A DNA stretch of 64,000 nucleotides from contig NZ_PGTS01000005.1 of the NCBI RefSeq assembly GCF_002844235.1, positions 124,001-188,000 of the forward strand. The letters are read 5' to 3'. The stretch is from Thalassospira povalilytica (GTDB lineage: Bacteria > Pseudomonadota > Alphaproteobacteria > Rhodospirillales > Thalassospiraceae). The position numbers were made by a program, and so were the translations under genes. Below the pieces are notes generated by a model that had not been told where the DNA came from, did not search any database, and worked only from the letters and a program-made list of their open reading frames with translations. Position 1 is the first letter of the stretch; every line of letters starts with the position of its first letter. Shown in pieces: positions 8,577 to 15,250 of this stretch.

Positions 8577-8858
8577 ATGGACATGAAGACAAACATGGCA
8601 AACCCGGAAAATACCAAAGAACGCAACCGCGTTTATCTGCCGGAAAACCGGCATCGTTGGGCCTCCAATGATGAGGTCGAAAAGCCGAGCGTTATGCTGC
8701 GTGGCCCCAACATTCTTGTTGATGACGACACCAAATATCAAAACCGCCTGAAAAGAAGCCCTTTTCCCAATCTTGCGGCTTTTACCCTGTCGGGTGTCAC
8801 CGTGCTGGTGATCCTGGCCGGGGTCTGCTTTGAAGTTTCGACACTGCTGAACGGCTAG
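8577..8858 (+). CDS. small single-pass membrane protein, unknown function
   Basis: A 93-residue product with a polar, charged N-terminal two thirds and one C-terminal hydrophobic helix (about FTLSGVTVLVILAGVCFEV), so probably a tail-anchored inner-membrane protein. AAAAAGAAG lies 3-9 bases before the candidate ATGs at 8577 and 8583; a TTG at 8574 is also possible. No family recognised. It has its own AT-rich leader upstream and a bidirectional terminator downstream, which supports a real gene. The antisense open frame over the same bases has no such support. Confidence 0.6.
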   Translation: MDMKTNMANPENTKERNRVYLPENRHRWASNDEVEKPSVMLRGPNILVDDDTKYQNRLKRSPFPNLAAFTLSGVTVLVILAGVCFEVSTLLNG

Positions 8859-8921
8859 TCCAATACCAAAATAAAAACGACCAACGTAAAAACGATACGA
8901 CGCAAACTGAACACAAGACAG

Positions 8922-8958
8922 AACGGGCAGTGCTGATCACAGCACTGCCCGTTTGCTT
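8922..8958. terminator. bidirectional terminator
   Basis: A 14-bp perfect stem (AACGGGCAGTGCTG and complement) around ATCA, between the small membrane protein gene and the convergent DUF952 gene. T-rich sequence follows on the plus side (TTTGCTTTT). Confidence 0.8.
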
Positions 8959-8990
8959 TTGGCGCATTTTCACGCCCTATGATCGTCTGA

Positions 8991-9359
8991 TCACTGCGTC
9001 TGTTGCAGATCTTCGGGCAGGATGTGAACACCGTTCGCATCAAGGGGCAAATCATCAACCCGCGTCACATGGGCAACGGCCAGCACATCATAAAGATGGG
9101 GGAACAGCGTACCCCCACGGGCCGGTTCCCATTTCAGCTTGGCCTTGATCGGTGCGACCGGCACATGCAAAAGCTTCAACCCGTCGCGCTTGGTGTAATG
9201 CAGCGCAAGTGTTGCCGCCAGCGTATCAATGGTCGAAAAATGGATAAAGCCATCGGCAATATCGTGCGGCGCACCGGCATACTGCCCGGATGCCAGGGCT
9301 TCCGCCCATTCATCCGATCCCAGCACGCGGTAAATGATTTCATGTTCTGTATTTGTCAT
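8991..9359 (-). CDS. DUF952 domain protein
   Basis: A 122-residue cytosolic protein matching the DUF952 pattern: a start like IIYRVLGSDEWAEA, the DGFIHFSTIDTLAATLA block with conserved His (about residue 37-53), then WEPARGGTLFPHLYDVL. The fold is distantly related to ADP-ribosyltransferase-like domains and no reaction is established. It converges with the preceding small gene across a terminator and is followed by a LysR regulator on the same strand. Confidence 0.85.
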   Translation of the reverse strand: MTNTEHEIIYRVLGSDEWAEALASGQYAGAPHDIADGFIHFSTIDTLAATLALHYTKRDGLKLLHVPVAPIKAKLKWEPARGGTLFPHLYDVLAVAHVTRVDDLPLDANGVHILPEDLQQTQ

Positions 9360-9396
9360 GCGCGGAATTTAGGCAGGCCCGCCCAAAACGGCAAGC

Positions 9397-10314
9397 CTAT
9401 TTCATCTGGCTTTTAAGCCAGCCCAGAAGCATCGCATAGCGCTCCGTCCCCGCAAAATCGGAACCACACACCAGCCAATAGGCCGACTTCATCACAACCG
9501 ATGGCCCGACCGGCACAAGGAAGCCCTGGGCAATATCGCCCTCGACCAACAGGGTCCGGCCAAGCCCGATGCCCATACCGTTGATTGCGGCCTGCAACAC
9601 CAGATCGGCGCGATCAAAGGCAATGTGCCGCGCATCCGTCTCAATGCTCAGCCCCGCCTGATCCTTGTAATAGGCCCAACTGAAATCGGTATCATCGCGC
9701 TCGCCCGCGACGTCTTTAAGAAATGTGGTCGATGGCAAACCGGCAATCATTTCAAGGTCTGCACCGGCTTCACAATATCCCGGCCGGGCCACCGGCATTA
9801 TTTCGGCCCTTTTAAGCAGGGTCGAATGCAGCCCCGGATAAGGCCCGACACCAAAACGGATGGCGGCATCAATCACGCCCGCCCGGAAATCAGCCGGGCG
9901 ATCATTGACATCAAGCGCGATTTCAAGCCCCGCCTCCGCCGCACGTCCCAAATGTGGCAACACCCATTTCATCGCCAGCGACGACGACACCGACAAGCGC
10001 ACCGCCCCCCGGTTTTCGAACTTTTCGAGCCGATCAAACGCCCCATCCCAGACCGCCATGGCCTCAATCGCCGCGACACAAAGAATACGCCCATATGCCG
10101 TCGGGGTGATCTGGCGCGTGGTGCGTTCAAACAGCGAAAAGCCAAGTGCCTCTTCCAACAGATTGACCCGGTGACTGATTGCCGATTGATGCACGCCCAG
10201 TATTTCGGCGGCCTTGCTGAAACTGTTTTCCCGCGCAATCGCCGCCAAAAGCGGGGCATTTTGATTGGCCTTGGCCATCAGGCCTGCACGCGACATTTCA
10301 TGAGATTTCTTCAT
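9397..10314 (-). CDS. LysR family transcriptional regulator (GcvA-like)
   Basis: A 305-residue regulator. N-terminal HTH: SFSKAAEILGVHQSAISHRV (about residues 31-50), then LGFSLFERTTRQITPTAYG. The C-terminal periplasmic-binding-like effector domain carries DAAIRFGVGPYPGL, typical of the GcvA/AmpR-like branch. Starts at 10314, 10296 and 10278 are all possible; none has a clear ribosome site. It diverges from the PhzF-like gene 73 bases away and is its most likely regulator. Confidence 0.85.
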   Translation of the reverse strand: MKKSHEMSRAGLMAKANQNAPLLAAIARENSFSKAAEILGVHQSAISHRVNLLEEALGFSLFERTTRQITPTAYGRILCVAAIEAMAVWDGAFDRLEKFENRGAVRLSVSSSLAMKWVLPHLGRAAEAGLEIALDVNDRPADFRAGVIDAAIRFGVGPYPGLHSTLLKRAEIMPVARPGYCEAGADLEMIAGLPSTTFLKDVAGERDDTDFSWAYYKDQAGLSIETDARHIAFDRADLVLQAAINGMGIGLGRTLLVEGDIAQGFLVPVGPSVVMKSAYWLVCGSDFAGTERYAMLLGWLKSQMK

Positions 10315-10320
10315 TTATAT

Positions 10321-10330
10321 ATGAATTCAT
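10321..10330. promoter_or_regulatory. candidate LysR site in divergent region
   Basis: A perfect 10-bp palindrome ATGAATTCAT inside an AT-rich run between the LysR start and the PhzF-like gene. A half-copy (GTGAATT) follows about 15 bases later. Location suggests an autoregulatory LysR site; this is weak. Confidence 0.3.
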
Positions 10331-10387
10331 AATCTGTGAATTTGTGCCTAAAATCGGTTTAACAAAGATTTTAGCAGGAAAATAGTT

Positions 10388-11299
10388 ATGAGCATACATC
10401 AAGAAATCACCCGGACCATCCCGGTTCAGATCGTCAATGCCTTTGTCAAAGATGGCGCGGGCGGCAACCCGGCCGGGGTCGTTCTGGATGCCGACCGCTA
10501 TAGTGACGATGAAAAGCTTTTGATCGCACAAAAGGTCGGGCTTTCGGAAACCGCTTTTGTCTCGAAATCCGAGACCTGCGGCATCAGGCTTGATTTCTTT
10601 ACGCCGACCAAACGCATCGCCCATTGCGGTCACGCCACCATCGCGACCTTTTCCTATCTGGCCGAACTTCAACGCTTTGGCGATGGCGAAACATCCAAGG
10701 AAACTGTCGATGGCCCGCGCAAGATCATCCTTGATCGCGGCATGGCCTATATGGAACAGCTTGCACCGACCTACACCCCTGCAGCCAACTGGTCTGATAA
10801 GGGCGTCACACTTTGCGATGTTCTGAAATCACTCGGCCTTGCCAGTGATGATCTTGATGAACGCACCCGCCCGGTTCTGGTCAATACCGGCAATAATTTC
10901 ATCGTGCTGGCGGTCAGGGACCAAGCCACCCTTAAAAACATCACCCCCGATCAGGACGTCATTAACGACATCAGCGAAAAGCTTGATCTGATCGGCTATT
11001 ACATCTTCACCACCGAAACCGGTGATGCCGATATCGATGCCACCACCCGCATGTTCGCCCCACGCTATGGCATCGCCGAAGAAGCCGCCACCGGCATGGC
11101 CGCCGGCCCGCTTGCCTGTGTGTTGTATGATTTTCTGGACATGAAGAAGGACACCTTCCTGATCGCCCAGGGCGCATTCATGGCCCAACCCTCACCAAGC
11201 CAGATCAAGGTTACGCTGAACCTCAAAGACGGCCGCATCACCGGCCTTCTGGCCGGCGGTCAGGGCAAGGTGATGAAAAGCCTGAACATCACCCTTTGA
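10388..11299 (+). CDS. PhzF family isomerase/epimerase-like protein
   Basis: A 303-residue cytosolic protein of the diaminopimelate-epimerase fold. Conserved elements are IVNAFVKDGAGGNPAGVV (residues 15-32), the catalytic Glu of GLSETAFV (about E54), RIAHCGHATIAT, and the C-terminal EEAATGMAAGPLA. PhzF itself isomerises DHHA in phenazine synthesis, but no other phenazine genes are here, so the substrate is unknown. AGGAAAATAG precedes ATG 10388. A hairpin terminator follows. Probably regulated by the divergent LysR. Confidence 0.85.
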   Translation: MSIHQEITRTIPVQIVNAFVKDGAGGNPAGVVLDADRYSDDEKLLIAQKVGLSETAFVSKSETCGIRLDFFTPTKRIAHCGHATIATFSYLAELQRFGDGETSKETVDGPRKIILDRGMAYMEQLAPTYTPAANWSDKGVTLCDVLKSLGLASDDLDERTRPVLVNTGNNFIVLAVRDQATLKNITPDQDVINDISEKLDLIGYYIFTTETGDADIDATTRMFAPRYGIAEEAATGMAAGPLACVLYDFLDMKKDTFLIAQGAFMAQPSPSQIKVTLNLKDGRITGLLAGGQGKVMKSLNITL

Positions 11300-11314
11300 T
11301 CTGCCCACCATCCC

Positions 11315-11349
11315 GGGTGCTTCTGCCATCGTGGAAGCACCCGCATTTT
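11315..11349 (+). terminator. terminator after the PhzF-like gene
   Basis: GGGTGCTTC (11315-11323) pairs with GAAGCACCC (11334-11342) around a 10-base loop, followed by GCATTTTA. Confidence 0.7.
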
Positions 11350-11492
11350 ACCCAACGGTAAACAAACTCCAGAAACCAAGCCACAAGCAGCAAATATTTA
11401 CCCACAGGTAAACCTGATGGCGACGCCAACAGCCCAAGACAGGACATCATCGTTGACGACGCCCCACGCCGCTGCGACGATTGGCTGACACA

Positions 11493-11894
11493 ATGCGGAC
11501 AAGCATGATGGATGATGAACTGACATTACCGCCGGGCATCGGCCCGCATAATGACCGCGAACTGGAATTGATGCTGGCCGGCACCAAGCCGATGGCAATG
11601 TTTTCAGACGCGCTTCATGTCAGCGACTATTTCCCCGACGCCGATTTCGCCCCGCATGTCGCAGCAGGCACCATCATCCGTGTTGAAGAAATCATCCCGC
11701 GCCCGCCCTTTGAAATGCGCCACCTGTTCTTCGCCCTGCCCGGCGAAGAATGGCGGATCGAAGAAGCCCTGATCATGTCGCGCAATTTATGCGCCGGAAC
11801 GGTCAAGGATCACGACGCAGATTCAGCACGGATGGGCGAACTTTTGGGGTATGCACCCGAAGATATTGACACATTTCTAAAGCACACCAGATGA
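11493..11894 (+). CDS. hypothetical protein
   Basis: A 133-residue acidic protein with no family I recognise. It has sustained coding character: AELELML-type helices, then a FPDADFAPHVAAGTIIRVEEI stretch and a C-terminal GELLGYAPEDIDTFL helix pair. In-frame starts exist at 11481 (TTG), 11493, 11505 and 11508; none has a good ribosome site. It converges on the PIN toxin gene 12 bases downstream. Function unknown. Confidence 0.55.
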   Translation: MRTSMMDDELTLPPGIGPHNDRELELMLAGTKPMAMFSDALHVSDYFPDADFAPHVAAGTIIRVEEIIPRPPFEMRHLFFALPGEEWRIEEALIMSRNLCAGTVKDHDADSARMGELLGYAPEDIDTFLKHTR

Positions 11895-11906
11895 CCTGCG
11901 TGACGA

Positions 11907-12482
11907 TCACCAATATTGCTCATATTCCTTGAGCAAGAGCGCCGTCGACAGCAGACTACGGCTTTCCGCAAACTGAATGATCTTCCCTGTCGTAAGGGCC
12001 GGGTTTTGGTAGCGCGCCCGCATGGCTTTGATCGCACCGAACGCTGTCTGTTCATGAAGTGTGATCGTATCCGCGATGAATTCGTCAGATGACTTTAACT
12101 CGATTCCGAACTTTGCCAGTTCATCGGGCGGAAAATCCTTGAGGTTATCTGTCACCAGAACCTGCGCCTTGGTGTGAATTGCCGCTGCCAGAACATGGCG
12201 ATCATCTGCATCTGGCAACGTCACCGCCGGGATAAGCGCTTCATACCCGGTCACGCAGGCATCCCGAAATGCCCGCTCAATTGCCGCACGCTGCTTTTTG
12301 CCATCAGCTTCACCCTTGGTAATTTTCAGGATCGCCCGTTCGGTCTCATCAAGGATTTGGGGGCTCCAGCGCGGACGAAAAAGCTCAGCTCGCGCCAGAC
12401 TGAGTAGCAAGTTCCGCTTGAACACATCGGCCAGAACACAGGCATCAAGAAGAGCTGTAAAATGATCTGCCCGATATGTCAT
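11907..12482 (-). CDS. PIN-domain ribonuclease, probable toxin of a type II TA pair
   Basis: A 191-residue PIN protein, longer than VapC. The acidic metal site is visible: D13 in ALLDACVLADV, E46/E48 in ILDETERAI, the DADDRHVLAAAI block (D93/D94), and D112 in VTDNLKDFP. An extra C-terminal helical region of about 60 residues follows. Such PIN proteins cleave RNA and are held by a partner antitoxin. It starts 6 bases after the stop of the HTH protein gene, in the same direction, so the two are one operon with antitoxin first. Confidence 0.85.
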   Translation of the reverse strand: MTYRADHFTALLDACVLADVFKRNLLLSLARAELFRPRWSPQILDETERAILKITKGEADGKKQRAAIERAFRDACVTGYEALIPAVTLPDADDRHVLAAAIHTKAQVLVTDNLKDFPPDELAKFGIELKSSDEFIADTITLHEQTAFGAIKAMRARYQNPALTTGKIIQFAESRSLLSTALLLKEYEQYW

Positions 12483-12488
12483 ACGCGC

Positions 12489-12959
12489 TCAGTATCCTTT
12501 CAGAAGAAGCTCTGCGTCCATCTTCGCCAACTCAGACAAAGCCTCGTCGCGCTCTGCATCCCGCCGGGCTTTATAGGCAAACAAATCCTCTGCCTTGATC
12601 CGGCGATGCCGTCCAACGGTCGCATACGGGATATCGCCCGCTTCAAGCAGCTTGATCAAATAGGGCCGGGACACATTCAGCAGATCTGCCGCCTGTTGTG
12701 TCGTCAGCTCCGCCGACAGCGGGATCATCTGAAAACCCTGACGGCCAGAAACAAGGCGCAACAAATTCATCAGGCTTTCGGTCAGGGCCGGGCTGAGGGT
12801 GATGGTTTCCGCCCCGCCCTCTCCACGCATCACAGTCAGCTTGGTATCCTCGCCCTCCTTTGCCTGAGAGGCAATAATTTGGCGAAGCTGGTCGGCTGTT
12901 GCGCTTTCGATCTGCGTTGGCAAGCGGCCACCAAAATCATCTTTTCGTATTGCCGACAT
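12489..12959 (-). CDS. excisionase-like HTH antitoxin paired with the PIN toxin
   Basis: A 156-residue DNA-binding protein. The excisionase/MerR-type HTH is LTTQQAADLLNVSRPYLIKLL, followed by YATVGRHRRIKAEDL (about residues 85-125). A Lys/Glu-rich C-terminal helix ending in SELAKMDAELLLKGY may bind the toxin. Order (antitoxin first, 6-base gap) and partner type match HTH/PIN toxin-antitoxin operons. It probably represses its own promoter; TTCGAAA-type repeats lie 95-120 bases upstream. It follows the phage lysis genes on the same strand. Confidence 0.8.
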   Translation of the reverse strand: MSAIRKDDFGGRLPTQIESATADQLRQIIASQAKEGEDTKLTVMRGEGGAETITLSPALTESLMNLLRLVSGRQGFQMIPLSAELTTQQAADLLNVSRPYLIKLLEAGDIPYATVGRHRRIKAEDLFAYKARRDAERDEALSELAKMDAELLLKGY

Positions 12960-13051
12960 TGCGCATTCTCCATTTCCCGCGACATCCCCCTCCTCCTCCT
13001 CTGGTCAAAGGGGGTGCCCAATATATAAGACAAGCCCCTCATAAACGCAAT

Positions 13052-13078
13052 ATTCGAAACAATCGAAATATTCGAAAT
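13052..13078. promoter_or_regulatory. TTCGAAA iterons upstream of the TA operon
   Basis: Three copies of (T/A)TCGAAA at about 13053, 13063 and 13071, one helical turn apart, in an AT-rich stretch between the end of the holin gene and the antitoxin start. Candidate antitoxin operator. Confidence 0.4.
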
Positions 13079-13566
13079 CACGTAATCTTCTTATCCGCAC
13101 TCCGCTTCACAACACTCACCCCCAAAACCCCAAGCGCGATGCCCCAAATCGGGCTGGTATTGACCAGTGCGGCGATAATCGCCGGGGCTTGGAGTGGCGT
13201 TAAGATGATCGCATAGGCGATGGCGCCCATGGTCATGATCCAGGTGAGTGCGACGGCATAGCCAAAGCTTGGCCGCCAGCGCCTGACAAACGCATCTTCG
13301 CTGGCGACCTCGGCCCGGATGGTGCGATTGACCGATTTCAGCGTTTCGGTATCGCGGGCCAATTCGATTTCGGCCATGCGTTCGGTGTGGCGGTTGGCTT
13401 CAAGGATTTGGGCCGGTGTGACGTCGCCTTTGCTGACGGCCTGTTCGACCTGCTTGAGGCCTTCGGCCGCCGTCTTGGCAATCGGATTGTCGATATGATC
13501 AAGCCCCGCACCCACCGCCTTGATCAAAAGCGGCAGGCCGATCTGGGCAAGCAATGCCGGGATCAC
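13078..13566 (-). CDS. phage holin, GTA_holin_3TM type
   Basis: A 162-residue membrane protein. An N-terminal hydrophobic/amphipathic segment (MIPALLAQIGLPLLIKAVGAG) is followed by a charged helix to about residue 90, then two TM helices (FGYAVALTWIMTMGAIAYAII and the segment near APAIIAALVNTSPIWGIALG) and a basic tail. This matches the three-TM holin family first named from gene transfer agents. It would make the membrane lesion that releases endolysin. It starts 12 bases after the endolysin stop. Confidence 0.75.
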   Translation of the reverse strand: MIPALLAQIGLPLLIKAVGAGLDHIDNPIAKTAAEGLKQVEQAVSKGDVTPAQILEANRHTERMAEIELARDTETLKSVNRTIRAEVASEDAFVRRWRPSFGYAVALTWIMTMGAIAYAIILTPLQAPAIIAALVNTSPIWGIALGVLGVSVVKRSADKKIT

Positions 13567-13578
13567 GTGATACCTCCC

Positions 13579-14031
13579 CTATCCGATATTCTTGTAAAAT
13601 ATGTGATGGCCGATCTCTGCAACCGGCACCTGCCCGCGCGCCCAATAGGGATCAACCGCATGGGTGTGATAATGCGTCGCCCCGTCGGTCTGATCGGCAA
13701 GCGCGCCAGTCACTGCCCGTTTGGCAATGCGCTTGCACAACCGATAGGCCGGATCGCGCGGATTGATCGCCAGCAATTTCTTGCGGTTGGGATCATTGGC
13801 GTTCCAGCAGGAAAACTGACCGGGTTTAAGGCACACCGATCTGATGTCATTGCCCCACCAATAGCGCCCGCGTTTGCGCGCAAAGGCCACACGGTTCAGG
13901 ATCACCGATGCCACCGCCTCGATCCCGGCAAGGTCTTCGCCGCGGGCCTCGCCATAAAGCGTTCGGGCCAGGATTTCGGCATCCGGTAATGTTTCGGGTT
14001 CAACAATCGGGCGGGTCATAAGATCAGTCAT
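13579..14031 (-). CDS. phage endolysin, SleB/CwlJ-type cell wall hydrolase
   Basis: A 150-residue peptidoglycan hydrolase of the Hydrolase_2 (SleB) family. The catalytic Glu lies in ARTLYGEARGEDLAGIEAVA, then ASVILNRV, FSCWNANDPNR and the C-terminal THYHTHAVDPYWARG. There is no signal peptide, so export needs the holin. I place the start at ATG 14031, which overlaps the upstream stop as ATGACTGA; that gives translational coupling and avoids a 10-residue extension. Confidence 0.85.
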   Translation of the reverse strand: MTDLMTRPIVEPETLPDAEILARTLYGEARGEDLAGIEAVASVILNRVAFARKRGRYWWGNDIRSVCLKPGQFSCWNANDPNRKKLLAINPRDPAYRLCKRIAKRAVTGALADQTDGATHYHTHAVDPYWARGQVPVAEIGHHIFYKNIG

Positions 14032-14338
14032 GGACCGGTTCCTTTTTAAGCGGGCTGTCAAGTTTGGCCTCGATCCGGAGCAAATGCCCCGTCAGGCGTT
14101 TTTCAATGTCTTTGAGATACGGGATCGAGACATAGTTGCGCGCCACATCAAGCTTGAAGTCGGCAAGATCGGCGCGCAGATCGCCGCAATCGGCGTCATG
14201 GCGGCTGCGCTGATCCTCGATCCGGGTCAGCAATTCCGATCGCATCCGCCAATGCAGCCAGAACAGGCTGGCCACAGCCGGAATTTCGACCGCGGTGATC
14301 CACCAGATCACATCGACAGGCTGGGCAAGCTCGGTCAT
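14024..14338 (-). CDS. phage single-pass membrane protein with coiled coil, lysis-module associated
   Basis: A 104-residue protein with one N-terminal TM helix (about VIWWITAVEIPAVASLFWLHW) followed by a charged, heptad-like region to the end. Topology and position just upstream of endolysin and holin recall Rz/i-spanin or T7 gp18.5-like proteins, but no lipoprotein partner was found and sequence identity to spanins cannot be claimed. Its stop overlaps the endolysin start. Confidence 0.65.
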   Translation of the reverse strand: MTELAQPVDVIWWITAVEIPAVASLFWLHWRMRSELLTRIEDQRSRHDADCGDLRADLADFKLDVARNYVSIPYLKDIEKRLTGHLLRIEAKLDSPLKKEPVHD

Positions 14339-14361
14339 GTTCCGGGGCCTCGTGATTTCGA

Positions 14362-14398
14362 TAAAAAAAAGACCCGCAAACCGGTTGGTTTGCAGGTC
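14362..14398 (-). terminator. minus-strand terminator between secreted protein gene and lysis module
   Basis: GACCCGCAAACC (14371-14382) pairs with GGTTTGCAGGTC (14387-14398) with one mismatch. On the minus strand it is followed by eight consecutive T. Confidence 0.8.
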
Positions 14399-14550
14399 AG
14401 TTCAAGGAGGTCATCACGACCGGGGCAACACCCCCGGCTTAGATGATCGGCATAAAACTTGTATAGGCGGGGTGCACCGATCAGGCCGCACCATCCATGC
14501 GCAGTCTCTGTCCCGTTGTGGCATCACCCGGGCGCCATCCGGCGCCATTC

Positions 14551-14598
14551 CTGTGCGTGTGCCAGTACCAGTACCAGTGCCCGTACCAGTGACCGTGA
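14551..14598. repeat. tandem hexamer repeat (CAGTAC-like, about 8 units)
   Basis: Units CTGTGC, GTGTGC, CAGTAC, CAGTAC, CAGTGC, CCGTAC, CAGTGA, CCGTGA follow without gaps. Probably slippage-derived. Confidence 0.75.
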
Positions 14599-14653
14599 CC
14601 GGTTCCCAAGCCAAGGAAGACCGTTCATCACGGCCCCGAAAGGCAAGGCAGTC

Positions 14654-14959
14654 CTAGGCAGCAGGTCCCTTGATCTTTGCTTCAAGATCCTGCCAGGCCT
14701 CGCCGGAGGCCACCAGGCAACTTGGCCCGGACGGATAGGTAAACAGGATCGTCCATGTCTGCCCGTCCGGCGCCTTGAGCACCTCGATCACGCCACCGTT
14801 CGAGGTCACGCCAACCGCAACCGGTTCCTCGGAATATTTGGCACTCAGGCTGTCGATAACCTTGCTGCGGTCACCACAAACCGGAGACGCCTGTGTTTCC
14901 GGGATCGCAACTGCAACGGCACCTGCCATTACAGCCATCAAGCTTAGTTTCTTCCACAT
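14654..14959 (-). CDS. small exported protein of unknown function
   Basis: A 101-residue product with a clear signal peptide (LSLMAVMAGAVAVAIPETQA, cleavage near QASP). The mature part of about 77 residues has two Cys that could form a disulphide (PVCGD and PSCLV) and a GGVIEVLKAPDGQTWTILF beta stretch. GGAGGCCTGACC precedes ATG 14959. Similar small periplasmic proteins are host-encoded in alphaproteobacteria. It sits between terminase and lysis genes on the same strand with its own terminator, so it may be a moron (cargo) gene or an insertion into the cluster. Confidence 0.7.
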   Translation of the reverse strand: MWKKLSLMAVMAGAVAVAIPETQASPVCGDRSKVIDSLSAKYSEEPVAVGVTSNGGVIEVLKAPDGQTWTILFTYPSGPSCLVASGEAWQDLEAKIKGPAA

Positions 14960-15250
14960 GGTCAGGCCTCCTGACAGTCAGGTGCGCCCACAGGGGCGTC
15001 TTGTTGTCCTGGACTGCTAAATTGATCAACAAATCGATCTGGCCGTTTCCGGGTTTATAAACTTGTTTTGCGCGGCGCACTCTACGCTTTGGTATAGGTT
15101 TAAAAACTCTCTACTATTCTTTCATATAATAAACGTAGGGATCAAAGCTGAAAATTCCATGAATATTTCACAAATGTGATACACCGCCGGGCTAACTACT
15201 TGGCATTGCGAGAAAGTTTTTTTCTCCCGTCAGGGTTTCCAAGCCGACCT

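Larger units (their letters stand above)
14339..14653. other. intergenic stretch with terminator and hexamer repeats
   Basis: Between the lysis module and the 101-residue secreted protein gene. It contains a minus-strand terminator (14362-14398), two direct GGCGCCATYC copies (14531-14550) and a hexamer tandem array (14551-14598). Frames across the array encode only VP or TG dipeptide runs, and I do not call a gene. Confidence 0.5.

Noticed and set aside
8457-8741. 94-codon minus-strand frame opposite the small membrane protein
   Set aside because: Lacks a ribosome site; the plus-strand frame has one plus a coherent TM helix and a terminator.
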